A stretch of DNA of 64,000 bases from Campylobacter concisus (GCF_003049085.1 NZ_PIQX01000008.1:1-64000), one strand, 5' to 3'; positions 43,451 through 55,417 are shown, counted from the first letter of the stretch. Translations and numbers: made by a program. The notes: generated from the letters alone by a model not told the origin.

Positions 43451-43472
43451 ATGGCGTAAATTTTTACGCCAT
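43451..43472 (+). terminator. terminator of the amino-acid transporter operon
   Basis: ATGGCGTAAA and TTTACGCCAT are exact complements around TT, beginning 8 bases after the stop and followed by CTCTCTATCTTTT. Confidence 0.7.
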
Positions 43473-43813
43473 CTCTCTATCTTTTAAATTTAATGAATAC
43501 GCTTGTGAAGTTTTTACCTGCAGGTTACACTGCATAAAATCCATGATAGACAGTATTATGTATCTGAGCAGCAAGCTAGTAGGCGAGCTCCTTGTAATAA
43601 TGAGCTATTTTTAAAAAAGAATGCCAACAATAGATAGGCTACTTGTGGATTTAAATTGCATTATCCGCATGAACATTTAAAAAGGCTAAGGCGCATGTAT
43701 TTTATAAATTTAAATTCTAGATAATATGTATATAGAGCCCACAAAAAAAGAAACCCACGAAAGCTAGGCGAGAAAGATACAACTTAGTTTTTAAATATTT
43801 AAATAAAATTCTA

Positions 43814-43851
43814 AAAGGCATTTTGGAGTAAATTTAGCCCAAAATGCCTTT
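43814..43851 (-). terminator. terminator of the phosphomannomutase gene
   Basis: AAAGGCATTTTGG (43814-43826) and CCAAAATGCCTTT (43839-43851) are exact complements. On the minus strand the stem ends in TTTTAG, just after the phosphomannomutase stop. Confidence 0.75.
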
Positions 43852-43856
43852 GCAAG

Positions 43857-45224
43857 CTACATTAAGCTCTTTAGTAGATTTGTTACTTTTTGCTCGATCT
43901 CTTCTAAAAATTCCTTGCTCTTTGCCTCAAATCTAGTAACAATAACTGGCGTTGTATTTGACGCGCGTACCAGCGCCCAGCCATTTTCAAACTGAATCCT
44001 TATACCATCAATATCAATGATATTTTTTATCTTTGGTAGGTCGCAACTCTCATTTTTCACACAATCTTTTAGCTTGGCAACTATCTTAAATTTAGCCTCA
44101 TCAGTCGTCTTTACCTTGATCTCATCGGTGCTAAAGACAAGTGGCATCTTATCAAGCTCGCCATCAAGGTCAAAGCCCTTGTGAACTAGCTCAAGCACCC
44201 TCATCATCGCGTAAAGCGCATCGTCAAAGCCAAAATAGCGCTCTTTAAAAAAGATATGACCACTCACTTCAGCCGCAAGATCTACATTTAGCTCTTTCAT
44301 CATCTTTTTTATATTGCTGTGTCCTGTTTTTCCCATAAATACTTCACCGATCTTGGCGATCTCATCATACATATTTTGTGAGCATTTTACCTCGCCAAGC
44401 ACCTTTGGATGTTTCATATTTAGAGCATAAAGATATGCTAGTTCATCGCCTTTTATATCTCTTTTTGGCGTTATAACCGCGATCCTGTCGCCGTCTCCGT
44501 CAAAGCCAAATCCAAGGTCAAATTCTTTTTTTTCAATGAGTGAAAACAGCTCTTTTAAATTCTCTTTTTCGCTTGGATCTGGATGGTGATTTGGGAAATT
44601 TCCGTCTGGATCTTCATATAAAATTTTCGCATTTAGCCCAAGTGCTTTGACGATCGGCACCAAGCTCACACCAACAGCGCCATTTGCACAGTCGATGACA
44701 AAGGGCTTTTTGAAATTTTTAAGCTCACTAAATTCTTTTACAAAAAACTCAACGTATTTTTCTAAGATATTAAATTTCTCACAGCTCTCATCGTCTATGA
44801 TCTGCTCACCAGAGGCGATTATCTCATTAACCTTGTCTTTTAAAATTTGCAGATCTTTACCAAAAAAACTATCTTTTTTGATAGTGATCTTAAAGCCGTT
44901 GTACTCTTTTGGGTTGTGAGAGCCAGTGATCATGATATTTGCGTCAAAATAATCAGCATAAACGCTAAAGTAGCCAACAGGAGTTGGTAGCAAGCCGATG
45001 TTATAAATTTTAAAGCCACCAGCCTTGTTTAGACCACTTAGTAGATACCTAAAAAGCGTGCTAGCACTAAGTCTTGCGTCAAAGCCAACGCTTAAAGTTT
45101 TTACGCCAAATTCATTAAATTTCTTACCCAAAGCAAGCCCTATAGCCTTGACGCTATCTTCTGTCAAGTCTTTTTCAAAAATGCCACGGATATCGTATTC
45201 TCTAAAAATTTCATCATATTTCAT
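43857..45224 (-). CDS. phosphomannomutase/phosphoglucomutase
   Basis: 455 aa from the ATG at 45224 (GGGAGA before it). All four alpha-D-phosphohexomutase elements are visible: the phosphoserine loop 'ITGSHNPKEYNGFK' (S about 96-97), the metal loop 'GFGFDGDGDRIAV' (D-x-D-x-D), 'GEVKCSQNMYDEI' and the closing phosphate-binding 'RASNTTPVIVTRFE'. It interconverts mannose-6-P/mannose-1-P or glucose-6-P/glucose-1-P for surface glycans (AlgC/ManB type). Confidence 0.93.
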   Translation of the reverse strand: MKYDEIFREYDIRGIFEKDLTEDSVKAIGLALGKKFNEFGVKTLSVGFDARLSASTLFRYLLSGLNKAGGFKIYNIGLLPTPVGYFSVYADYFDANIMITGSHNPKEYNGFKITIKKDSFFGKDLQILKDKVNEIIASGEQIIDDESCEKFNILEKYVEFFVKEFSELKNFKKPFVIDCANGAVGVSLVPIVKALGLNAKILYEDPDGNFPNHHPDPSEKENLKELFSLIEKKEFDLGFGFDGDGDRIAVITPKRDIKGDELAYLYALNMKHPKVLGEVKCSQNMYDEIAKIGEVFMGKTGHSNIKKMMKELNVDLAAEVSGHIFFKERYFGFDDALYAMMRVLELVHKGFDLDGELDKMPLVFSTDEIKVKTTDEAKFKIVAKLKDCVKNESCDLPKIKNIIDIDGIRIQFENGWALVRASNTTPVIVTRFEAKSKEFLEEIEQKVTNLLKSLM

Positions 45225-45324
45225 TGTAAATTCTCCCTGAAAGAAAGCAAAATAATACAAGAATAAATTTAAAAAGGAGTAAAATAATTTTATAAATTTA
45301 GTGAGGTTAAAGTTTAAGTATAAA

Positions 45325-45350
45325 TTCGAGCCAGAAAGCTCTAGCTCGAA
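45325..45350 (-). terminator. terminator of the groES-groEL operon
   Basis: TTCGAGC (45325-45331) and GCTCGAA (45344-45350) are exact complements just beyond the groEL stop; on the minus strand ATTTATACTT follows. Confidence 0.6.
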
Positions 45351-45358
45351 AAGGGCTG

Positions 45359-47324
<1,966 letters not shown>

Positions 47325-47332
47325 CTGCAGCC

Positions 47333-47593
47333 TTATTTTAAAACGCCTAAAACATCGTCGATGTTTAAAACAAGATATGTTTTATCATCTAAATTTATCT
47401 CAGTGCCACCGTATTTTGCAAATACAACTTTATCACCAACTTTTATGCCCTCTACTTCAGCCCCGACTGCTTTTACCTCGCCGCTTAAAGGTTTTTCTTT
47501 TGCGTTATCAGGTATAATAATGCCCGAAGCTGTGGTCTTTGTCTCCTCTACGCGTTCGACTAGAACACGCTTGCCTAATGGTTGAAAGTTCAT
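47333..47593 (-). CDS. groES: co-chaperonin GroES
   Basis: 86 aa. '[18 protein letters not shown]' start, mobile loop '[17 protein letters not shown]' and '[23 protein letters not shown]'. The heptameric lid of GroEL. AAAAGGATG precedes the ATG at 47593. Promoter and CIRCE operator lie upstream. Confidence 0.98.
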   Translation of the reverse strand: MNFQPLGKRVLVERVEETKTTASGIIIPDNAKEKPLSGEVKAVGAEVEGIKVGDKVVFAKYGGTEINLDDKTYLVLNIDDVLGVLK

Positions 47594-47622
47594 TGTTCAT
47601 CCTTTTGGTTTAATTGTCTTTT

Positions 47623-47649
47623 TTAGCACTCTTTATTTTTGAGTGATGA
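47623..47649. promoter_or_regulatory. CIRCE-type HrcA operator
   Basis: TTAGCACTC - 9 nt - GAGTGATGA: the left half matches the CIRCE consensus TTAGCACTC exactly, the right half differs from GAGTGCTAA in three positions, and the 9-nt spacer is exact. HrcA binds such elements to repress groESL; in other Campylobacter groESL is under HrcA. Confidence 0.85.
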
Positions 47650-47650
47650 A

Positions 47651-47679
47651 ATCCTAGCACTTTTTTCTAAAAAAGTCAA
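47651..47679 (-). promoter_or_regulatory. sigma70 promoter of groES-ydhR-groEL
   Basis: On the minus strand TTGACT (47679-47674) and TAGGAT (47656-47651) are separated by 17 bases. Transcription would start close to 47644, inside the CIRCE element, which places HrcA directly over the start point. Confidence 0.75.
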
Positions 47680-47761
47680 TAATTTATAGTTAAATTTTAT
47701 TAAAACTTTAGTCACTTACACTAAAGTTTTATGATATGTAAAACTAATATAAAGGAAATTT

Positions 47762-50305
47762 ATGAAAAAAATAGCCTATTTAGTAGTGGCTTTGGCACTG
47801 ATAATCCTTTGCATTTTTGGCTTTATCTTTAGCTCTTTTGGTAATAAATTTATAGCCAACAAAATAGAAAAAGAGGCGCTCGCTCGTGGTATCGATGTGA
47901 AATTTAAAGATTTTAACCTTGGGCTTAGCACGCTAAATTTAGAAGCGACCGTGATGAGCGCCATAAATTTAAAGGCAAATGGCGGCTTCTCCTTGCTTGC
48001 TCAAAACATGAATTTGAACATAGACATAAACGCCGACAAGGCAAAGGCTAGCGAGCTTGGATTAAAAAAAGATGTCGCGCTTAAAGCAAACGTAGCTGGT
48101 AAATTTAGCGACTTCAAGCTAGTGGCAGCTGGCACGGCACTTGGTTCAAACATAAATTTAAATGCAAATTTAAAAGACTATCTGCCAAAAGCTCTAAATC
48201 TTGATGCTAAAAATATCGAGCTTTCTGAGATATCAGCCCTTACACAAAAGCCAAATTTAGCTAGTGGCAAGCTTGATCTAACGAGCAACATGCAGGGGGT
48301 TGATGAGAAAAATGAGCCGATCATTAACGCTCAAATTTTAGCAAGCGATGCAGCGATAAACAAAGAAATTCTTAAAAACGAATTTGGGCTAAATTTAGCA
48401 AAAGATATAAACTTTAAAGGCGGAGTAAATGCTAAATTTGCAAATGAAAAAGTGAGCGCAAAAACCCTTATCATTGCGCCTGAAGCCACTTTAAAAGCAA
48501 ATGAGACGACTTATGATCTAGCTAGCAAAAATTTAAAGAGCGACTTTTTGCTAAACGTGCCTGATCTTGCCCTTTTTGGTAAGCTTTTTGGGCAACAGCT
48601 AAGCGGCGCTGTGGATGTAAACGGCGAAATTACAATGCAAGAAAATGCCCTTCAAAACCTAAAAGCTGAGATAAACGGCCTTGGCGGCAAGATAAATGCA
48701 AATTTTGATAGCAAAAACTTAGCCCTAAATGCGGCCAGCATAAAGCTAAAAGAGCTTCTAGCACTTGCCTTGCAGCCTAGCTACGCAGACGGGCAGATAA
48801 ATTTAAACGCAAATTTTAGCGGCTTTGATGATCTAAAAAAGCTTGCAGGCGAGGCTAAATTTGAGATAAAAAACGGTCTTATAAATAATGGTCTTGCAAA
48901 GCTTAAAAATGCGGCAAAATTTGAGCTAAAAGGCGGCGCCACAGCAAAAGGTGAGCTTGTAAATTTTGACGCAAATGTGCTTAGCGACCTTGGCGAGCTA
49001 AAGGATGTAAAGGGCGTTTTTGACCTAAAAAATAGCCAAATTTTTAGCAAATTTGCCCTGCTCATTAGCGACCCTGAGAAATTTAAAGCGGTTAGCGGCT
49101 TTGAGGTAGGCTCAAAGATGGCGCTTGCTGGCGATGTGAAAGTCAAAGATAGCAAGATAGATGAGCTAAATTTAGGTGGCGATGCCTTTGCTGGCAAGCT
49201 AAACGCCACCATAAAAAATGAAAATCTTGATCTTAACCTAAAAGAGGCGCAGCTAGGAGAGATCTTGGCGCTTAGTGGTAACGACAGGCTAGCAAACGCT
49301 AAGACAAATGTCCAGGCAAAGGGGCAAAATATCTTTAGTAAAAGCCCAAGCGTCACCGCAACGATCGCTTTAAATGATGGCAAATTTAACGCCGCAGCGC
49401 TTAGCAAAATGCTTGATAAAAAATTCCCTGAAAACAAGAAATTTAGCTCAAATTTGAGCCTAGACTATAAAGGCGAAATGGCAAAATTTAGTGGCGACTT
49501 TCTTAGCTCGCTTGCTGATATAAAGGGCATAGATGGCAGCTTTGATCTTAGCAAAAGCACGCTAAACTTAAAACTTCAAGCGGTAGTTTCAGAGCTAAAC
49601 AAGCTTGCATTTTTAGCTGGTCACGAGCTTCACGGTAAATTTGCAGCCCTCATAACAGCAAATGGCAAAGTGGACGACCTTGTAGTAAAAGCCACTTCAG
49701 ATGATCTATTTAAGGGCAAACTAGAGGCAAACTACAAAGCTGGCGTGCTTGATACGGTGCTAAAAAATTTCGAAGTCAAAGGGCTAACGCAGACTTTGGG
49801 ACTGGATCATCTATATGACGGCAACGGCGATGCTAAATTTGACTACGAGACAAAGCAAAAGGTCGGTAAATTTGACATCTTGCTAAAAGAGGGTCACCTA
49901 GCCAGCACAAATCTCACAAACAACATCCAGATATTTACTGGCAAGGATATCACAAAAGAGATCTACAAAGACGGCAAAATTTACGGCGATATAAAGGGCG
50001 ATAATGTCGTTTTCAACGTAAATTTAAGCTCTCCAAAAAGCGATATAAAAGTTGCAGGCGGCACTTACAATACTGCGACAAAAATACTTAACGCGCCGCT
50101 TGTTTGCAGGCTCGAGAAGACCGATCTAAACGCGAAAATTTCAGGCACGACAGACAAGCTAAGATACGACGTCAGATCGCAATATCTCGAAAATAAGGTC
50201 AAAAAAGAGATAGGTAGATTTTTAGATAAAAAGCTTGGCAAAGATGATGAAGGCACAAACGGCGAAAAGCAAAATTTAAAGGGGCTTTTAAAAGGGCTAT
50301 TTTAG
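47762..50305 (+). CDS. AsmA-like large envelope protein
   Basis: 847 aa with one N-terminal membrane helix (about 4-26, 'LVVALALIILCIFGFIF') and a long repetitive body of alternating strands (for example 'LSEISALTQKPNLASGKLD', 'GGDAFAGKLNATIKNENLDLNL'), the look of AsmA/TamB-like lipid-bridging beta-groove proteins. The C-terminal part contains 'KISGTTDKLRYDVRSQYL'. A tentative role is lipid transport or outer membrane homeostasis. ATG at 47762 follows AAAGGAAATTT. The stop abuts the pseudogene start. Confidence 0.7.
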   Translation: MKKIAYLVVALALIILCIFGFIFSSFGNKFIANKIEKEALARGIDVKFKDFNLGLSTLNLEATVMSAINLKANGGFSLLAQNMNLNIDINADKAKASELGLKKDVALKANVAGKFSDFKLVAAGTALGSNINLNANLKDYLPKALNLDAKNIELSEISALTQKPNLASGKLDLTSNMQGVDEKNEPIINAQILASDAAINKEILKNEFGLNLAKDINFKGGVNAKFANEKVSAKTLIIAPEATLKANETTYDLASKNLKSDFLLNVPDLALFGKLFGQQLSGAVDVNGEITMQENALQNLKAEINGLGGKINANFDSKNLALNAASIKLKELLALALQPSYADGQINLNANFSGFDDLKKLAGEAKFEIKNGLINNGLAKLKNAAKFELKGGATAKGELVNFDANVLSDLGELKDVKGVFDLKNSQIFSKFALLISDPEKFKAVSGFEVGSKMALAGDVKVKDSKIDELNLGGDAFAGKLNATIKNENLDLNLKEAQLGEILALSGNDRLANAKTNVQAKGQNIFSKSPSVTATIALNDGKFNAAALSKMLDKKFPENKKFSSNLSLDYKGEMAKFSGDFLSSLADIKGIDGSFDLSKSTLNLKLQAVVSELNKLAFLAGHELHGKFAALITANGKVDDLVVKATSDDLFKGKLEANYKAGVLDTVLKNFEVKGLTQTLGLDHLYDGNGDAKFDYETKQKVGKFDILLKEGHLASTNLTNNIQIFTGKDITKEIYKDGKIYGDIKGDNVVFNVNLSSPKSDIKVAGGTYNTATKILNAPLVCRLEKTDLNAKISGTTDKLRYDVRSQYLENKVKKEIGRFLDKKLGKDDEGTNGEKQNLKGLLKGLF

Positions 50306-50989
50306 ATGAAAAAGGCGGAAAATTTAAAGTATCTAATGGGGCTTGGGCACTTTTGTAGCGACATAAACCAAAGCGCGCTTGGTACGATGCTGCCCTTTTT
50401 CATCGCGAGCTACCACTACGACTACGCAACAGCCGCCTCACTCATGACCGCCACAAATTTAGTAAGCTCGCTCATCCAACCACTTATCGGCCGCCTAAGC
50501 GACAAAAAAGAGCTGCCCTACGTCATCCCACTTGGGCTACTGCTTGCTGGCGGTGGCATGAGCCTTACCGGCTTTGTCACAAACTACTACCTCATTTTAG
50601 TTTGTGTAATGATAAGCGGTATCGGCGCCGCGCTCTTTCACCCAAGTGCCGCAAGGATCGTAAACTACGCCTCAAACGCTAAAAATAGAGCCAAAGTATA
50701 AGTATATTTTCATTTGGTGGCAACGTGGGCTTCGCGGTTGGGCCCATTTTAGTCGCCGTTTTTGTGGGAAATTTTGGCCTAAAAGGGACGCTAGTCTTTA
50801 TAACCAAATCAAATCGCCCTAGCCTCCGGCGTAACGCTTGGCCTTAGTATAACGATCGGTGGCATATTCGCAACGGTCATCGGTAAGATCGCTGACATCT
50901 TTAGCCTAATGCACTCATTTTACTTTATCGCCATAGAATCGCTTATCTGAGCGGTTTCTAGCTACTTTTTAAGGCCAGTCACGAGATAA
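50306..50989 (+). pseudogene. decayed MFS transporter (fosmidomycin-resistance Fsr-like)
   Basis: The first 131 codons are intact ('MGLGHFCSDINQSALGTMLPFF', 'GIGAALFHPSAARIVNYAS') and match the N-terminal half of an Fsr-like MFS exporter. At about 50695-50702 the frame shifts: 'SIFSFGGNVGFAVGPILVAVF' continues in another frame, then the gene jumps to 'QIALASGVTLGLSITIGG' in a third frame with a missing segment and an in-frame TGA near 50948. At least two frameshifts, an internal deletion and a stop: inactive. The ATG at 50306 follows directly on the AsmA-like gene stop. Confidence 0.88.
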
Positions 50990-51087
50990 ATAAATACCAA
51001 ATTAAAATAAATTAACCTGATTTAAAATATTTAAATATTTTTTAGACTAATTACAATAAAATAACTAATTTAATTTAAGGAACAAAT

Positions 51088-52455
51088 TTGGAACAGTTAC
51101 AACAAGAAAAAAAATATATGTTAAAAAGCGCCAGAGAGTTGGGGATTATATCTTGTATCGTGGCGATATTTAAGTATCTAGTTTTCGTTTCAGGACTTTA
51201 CAAAACCCTTGATCGTGATTTCAGCCTTATCCTCAAAGCATGCTGCGACTCTATCAGTTGGCTACTTTTATTTTTTGCCATTTCATTGATATGTTCTGTT
51301 TATAATTCCTCAAAACTAAGAACATATTTTAAAATTTTTACTATTTTCATTTTGATATATGTGATTTTAACTCTTTTGACTTTTAAAATTGTTATGTATC
51401 TAGGAGAAAGAAATTTTAACAATGATGATTTTATCTTTACGATATTGAATCATTTTTATAGCGACGAAGAGATCATGTATAATCATGACCTATTTAAACA
51501 GCTATTTATTTATCGTAGCTATTTATTGAGAGTATTATTCGTAACAGCATCACTATTTTTATTTATATCTATCGCAAAATTAATAAAAACAACAAAAGAA
51601 AAAATGTTTTGGACTTATGCATTATTTGGCGCATCTCATATAGCAAGCTACTTTATTAAAATTGATCATAAAATTTATGATTATATTGACATTGGAGCTT
51701 TCTTTCTTGCTTTAATCGCATGGTGGCGACTAAAGACACAAGTAAGTAGTGACGAAATCCAAGCAACTAGCGAAGGCGGGATTTTAAATGTGGCTACTAT
51801 CAAATCTTCAAGCCAATTAGCCGCGACAGCTTGTTTATTTGGCCTTGTTGCAACTTTTTTTTACTATATATTTTTTGAATATTTGTTAGCACATCAAGAA
51901 AGAATGTCGCTTCGACCAATAATATTTATAAAGCCTCTTACTTACTTGGTAGTATTAGTGGCTATTTACTCTGCCGTTAAGCAGATAGCACATACGTTAA
52001 ATGAGATAAGACTACATACAAATTTCTTATTTTTCTCTATCCTTTTTGTGATATTTACAATAGCAAAAGCAACAACTGACTACATGTATATATATGCTTA
52101 CAATTATAATTTTTTAAATATCTTTGGTACGCACAATGCCTCAATTAAATCTTTAGTTTCTAGTGCCAATACAATCTTATACATTGGAGTATTTGCTCAT
52201 TTGTTAGCTACAGTATTTTTATTTTTATTTACAACAAGATTAGTGAGCGCAACTAAAAGTAGGCTATTTTGGATAAATTTTATATTGTTTGCGATAAGTT
52301 CGGTCATACTTTTAGCACTACTATTTCCAGGTAGACCAGACTTTATAGGCCTTTTAACCAAAAACATAGACCTTTTTAATATAGCAGAGTTTTTCTTTTT
52401 ATTAATTGCTTGGTATAGCGTGAAAAAAGATACAAGAGAACAGGATAGATCATAA
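51088..52455 (+). CDS. polytopic membrane protein with internal duplication, unknown function
   Basis: 455 aa from a TTG start with TTTAAGGAAC upstream. About twelve hydrophobic segments. Two halves appear related: 'IDIGAFFLALIAWWRLK' (about 205-221) closes the first and 'FNIAEFFFLLIAWYSVK' (about 432-448) the second, each preceded by a Lys/Arg-Met/Leu-Phe-Trp helix start. Short lysine-rich tails frame the protein. I recognise no family. Very AT-rich codon use compared with its neighbours. Sits between a pseudogene and a repeat-rich gap. Confidence 0.7.
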   Translation: MEQLQQEKKYMLKSARELGIISCIVAIFKYLVFVSGLYKTLDRDFSLILKACCDSISWLLLFFAISLICSVYNSSKLRTYFKIFTIFILIYVILTLLTFKIVMYLGERNFNNDDFIFTILNHFYSDEEIMYNHDLFKQLFIYRSYLLRVLFVTASLFLFISIAKLIKTTKEKMFWTYALFGASHIASYFIKIDHKIYDYIDIGAFFLALIAWWRLKTQVSSDEIQATSEGGILNVATIKSSSQLAATACLFGLVATFFYYIFFEYLLAHQERMSLRPIIFIKPLTYLVVLVAIYSAVKQIAHTLNEIRLHTNFLFFSILFVIFTIAKATTDYMYIYAYNYNFLNIFGTHNASIKSLVSSANTILYIGVFAHLLATVFLFLFTTRLVSATKSRLFWINFILFAISSVILLALLFPGRPDFIGLLTKNIDLFNIAEFFFLLIAWYSVKKDTREQDRS

Positions 52456-53068
52456 AACGGCATCTGGCGATAAATTTATAGTTTAAACAGCTAAAGACAA
52501 GATGATTTTTTTGTCTTTAGTTTCGCTATGAGGAGACGAGGTAAAATTTACGATACGAATGGGCTCAAAAGCGGTAATATTTTGTGATAGATTTAAATGT
52601 TGCGCAGTTTAAAATTTGTGCAGACTAGACACATAAAATTTAAATTTTGACTACTGAATCATCAAGGCAAAGCATCTTGTGATGATTTTAAATGCTACGA
52701 AGAAATTTTCGACCGAAGATAGAACATATAAGTTCAGCTCGTAAAATTTAAACTACCAAGACAAGATTTTTTTGTTTTGTTTGGTAATTTTTAAACTCTA
52801 AGATACAGTATTTTTTGCTTGCTTCGTCTTGCTTGCAACGAGACTTCGCTACGAGGAGACGAGGCGAAATTTTATGATACAAAGGAGTATACATGAAGTA
52901 GAGTAAAATTTCAACGACGTATAGCAGAAAAAGACAAATCGCCAAAGACAAGAAATTTTTTGTTTTAGACAAGGCGGATGAGCAAAAACAAGGGAGCGTA
53001 TATATGATACGTGACCGAAGTTTGAAGCGATATCCAACGCAGTATAAAATAAAAAGGGCTTGTCTTTT
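52456..53068. repeat. 613-base noncoding region with repeated hairpin units
   Basis: No gene is seen. Three related units share a core AAGACAAGA...TTTTTTTGT: one near 52491-52520 (perfect 10-bp stem CTAAAGACAA / TTGTCTTTAG with a 10-nt loop), one near 52755-52785 (ACCAA...TTGGT flanks) and one near 52942-52969. A second motif, ending GACGAGG-(T/C)-(A/G)-AAATTT...GATAC, occurs at about 52522-52556 and 52844-52880, and shorter pieces near 53003. It looks like degenerate copies of one dispersed element. Confidence 0.65.
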
Positions 53069-55045
53069 TTATAATTTTCTCATCTTTGCTATTTCATCTC
53101 TCAGCGCCGCCGCCTTCTCAAACTCCAGCTGTGCCGCCGCTTCAAGCATCTGCTTTCTTAGCTCTTTTACGATCGCAGCTCGCTCGCTAGCTGGCATCTT
53201 CTCTAAATTTTTACCACGTTTATAAATTTCACCATCATCTTCGACGTGCAAGCTCTCTTCGATATTCCTGCTTGCAGAGTGCGGCGTGATGCCGTGAGCT
53301 TTGTTGTACTCATCTTGAAATTTACGCCTAGCTGTTGTCGTATCGATCGCCTCTTTCATCGAGTGCGTGATCTTTTTGGCAAACATTAGCACCTTGCCAT
53401 TTACATTTCTAGCCGCGCGCCCCATCGTCTGTATAAGGCTTGTGGTCGAGCGCAAAAAGCCCTCTTTATCGGCGTCCATGATCGCTATCAGGCTCACTTC
53501 AGGCAGGTCAAGTCCCTCACGGAGTAAATTTATGCCTATTAGCATGTCAAATTCGCCGCTTCTAAGCCCCCTAATGATCTCATTTCGCTCGATTGCGTCG
53601 ATGTCTGAGTGCATATACTTGACCTTGACGCCAAGCTCGATGTAGTAGCGGCTTAGCTCCTCGGCCATCTTTTTAGTTAGCACCGTAACCAGCACGCGCT
53701 CACCTCTAGCGATCACTGCCTTTGCCTCGTCAAATAGTGCCTCGACTTGATTGTCACTATCTTTTATCTCGATCAAAGGATCAAGCAGTCCAGTAGGACG
53801 CAAAATTTGCTCATAGACATGCCCCTGGCTGATGCCAAGCTCGTATTCGTTTGGCGTGGCTGAGACAAAGAGAAATTTCGCCTTTTTGCTTATAAATTCA
53901 TCAAATTTAAGCGGCCTGTTATCAAGCGCTGATGGTAAGCGAAACCCATACTCCACAAGCACCTCTTTACGGCTCCTATCGCCTGCGTACATACCCCTAA
54001 ACTGCGGCAAACTCACATGACTCTCATCGACGATAACAAGATAGTCTTTGCCGCTTATCTCAAAGTAGTCAAACATCGAGTACGGCGTCTCTCCGGGCTT
54101 TTGACCAGTTAGGTGGCGTGCGTAGTTTTCGATGCCTTTGCACATACCCGTACTTGCCATCATCTCAAGGTCAAACTCCACCCTTTGCTTTAGCCTCTGC
54201 GCCTCTACTAGCTTGCCCTGCTCGTTAAACTCTTTTAAACGAATATCAAGCTCCTCTTCGATCTCTTTCATAGCGATCTTTAGCCTATCAGCGCCCACGA
54301 TGAACTGGCTGGTCGCATAAAGCGTAAATTTAGAAATGTCTTTGAGCCGTTTATTATCAAGCACGTCAAAATGATACATCGTATCGATCTCATCGCCAAA
54401 AAACTCAACCCTTAGGGCTTCGTCGTTGTAATACGCTGGATAAATATCAACCACATCGCCATTTACACGAAAATCCCCCCTGTCAAAGTAGTTGTCGTTG
54501 CGCTTATAGCCCATATCCACAAGCTGCTCTAAAAGCTTTCTTTGGCTTATCTTTTCACCCACGCTAAGATATGCCACCATCCCCTTATACTCGCTTGGGT
54601 TACCAAGTCCGTAGTTTGCAGAGACTGAAGCCACGCAGATCACATCATCAAAGCTTAGTAAACTAGCCGTCGCAGAGAGGCGCAGGCGCTCAAGCTCCTC
54701 ATTTACCGAGCTATCCTTTTCTATATATAGGTCACTTCTTGGGATGTAGGCCTCTGGCTGGTAGTAGTCGTAGTAGCTTATGAAGTACTCGACGTGATTT
54801 TTTGGGAAAAAGCCCTTAAATTCGCTATAAAGCTGCGCAGCTAAGGATTTGTTATGCGTCATTATAAGCGTTGGCATGTTTAGCTCACGTATGACATTTG
54901 CCATGGTAAAAGTCTTGCCAGATCCTGTCACGCCTAGAAGAGTTTGGTATTTATTGCCTGATTTTATGCTTTTTACTATCTCTTTTATCGCTCTTGCTTG
55001 GTCGCTGCTTGGGCTAAATTTAGATGAAATTTCAAATTTACTCAT
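53069..55045 (-). CDS. uvrB: UvrABC excinuclease subunit B
   Basis: 658 aa. Walker A '[16 protein letters not shown]', beta-hairpin '[21 protein letters not shown]', helicase motifs '[10 protein letters not shown]', '[23 protein letters not shown]', 'QTMGRAARN' and the C-terminal UVR motif '[13 protein letters not shown]' that contacts UvrC. It verifies DNA damage in nucleotide excision repair. The stop lies next to the repeat-bearing gap. Confidence 0.98.
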   Translation of the reverse strand: MSKFEISSKFSPSSDQARAIKEIVKSIKSGNKYQTLLGVTGSGKTFTMANVIRELNMPTLIMTHNKSLAAQLYSEFKGFFPKNHVEYFISYYDYYQPEAYIPRSDLYIEKDSSVNEELERLRLSATASLLSFDDVICVASVSANYGLGNPSEYKGMVAYLSVGEKISQRKLLEQLVDMGYKRNDNYFDRGDFRVNGDVVDIYPAYYNDEALRVEFFGDEIDTMYHFDVLDNKRLKDISKFTLYATSQFIVGADRLKIAMKEIEEELDIRLKEFNEQGKLVEAQRLKQRVEFDLEMMASTGMCKGIENYARHLTGQKPGETPYSMFDYFEISGKDYLVIVDESHVSLPQFRGMYAGDRSRKEVLVEYGFRLPSALDNRPLKFDEFISKKAKFLFVSATPNEYELGISQGHVYEQILRPTGLLDPLIEIKDSDNQVEALFDEAKAVIARGERVLVTVLTKKMAEELSRYYIELGVKVKYMHSDIDAIERNEIIRGLRSGEFDMLIGINLLREGLDLPEVSLIAIMDADKEGFLRSTTSLIQTMGRAARNVNGKVLMFAKKITHSMKEAIDTTTARRKFQDEYNKAHGITPHSASRNIEESLHVEDDGEIYKRGKNLEKMPASERAAIVKELRKQMLEAAAQLEFEKAAALRDEIAKMRKL

Positions 55046-55170
55046 TGATTGCCTTTAAATTTGGGTGAATTTTATAGCAAAGATAGTGCTTTGTCAAATG
55101 AGAATTTTAATAAGAATTTAGCCTCTGCGTGTTAGAATACGAGCCTAATTATTATTTTAAAGGAACTTTT

Positions 55171-55404
55171 ATGTTTGAAGATAATGCGATCTTAACCACA
55201 CTAAGCGATAAAGTAAATGACCTGATCACAAAATATGACGAACTTTGCAAAACGAACGAAGAGTTGCGTAATGAGATCGTAACTTTAAAAGCACAAAATG
55301 AGGCAAAAAGCAATCAAATCATGCGTTTAGAAGAGGATCTTGACAAGAAAAATACCGAAGCTGACGATGTAATGAGAAAAATCGAAGCTGTCCTTGGCAG
55401 ATAA
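55171..55404 (+). CDS. coiled-coil protein, ZapB-like, 77 aa
   Basis: 77 aa from the ATG at 55171 (AAAGGAACTTTT before it). Nearly all of it is predicted coiled coil: 'LSDKVNDLITKYDELCKTNEEL' and 'LKAQNEAKSNQIMRLEEDLDK' with heptad Leu/Ile. ZapB-like division proteins look like this, but the family cannot be fixed by eye. It is the first of three small genes running into priA (from memory a conserved order in C. jejuni: uvrB - two small ORFs - pseudopilin - priA). Confidence 0.6.
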   Translation: MFEDNAILTTLSDKVNDLITKYDELCKTNEELRNEIVTLKAQNEAKSNQIMRLEEDLDKKNTEADDVMRKIEAVLGR

Positions 55405-55417
55405 GCTTGGCTAAAAT

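Larger units (their letters stand above)
43444..43856. other. 413-base gap without a gene
   Basis: Between the amino-acid transporter and phosphomannomutase genes, which converge. It has one terminator at each end (listed separately). The middle 340 bases are AT-rich with stops in all frames; no tRNA, repeat or clear promoter was recognised. Confidence 0.6.

Noticed and set aside
43444-43856. Possible tRNA or small gene in the gap
   Set aside because: No cloverleaf with a T-loop consensus and no open frame with a start site could be found by eye.
48781-49437. 218-residue open frame opposite the AsmA-like gene
   Set aside because: Shadow of a repetitive, Lys/Leu/Phe-rich gene; low-complexity Ser/Phe/Lys composition and no ribosome-binding site.
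52456-53068. CRISPR array
   Set aside because: Repeat units are imperfect, unequally spaced and hairpin-like; no cas genes lie in the window.
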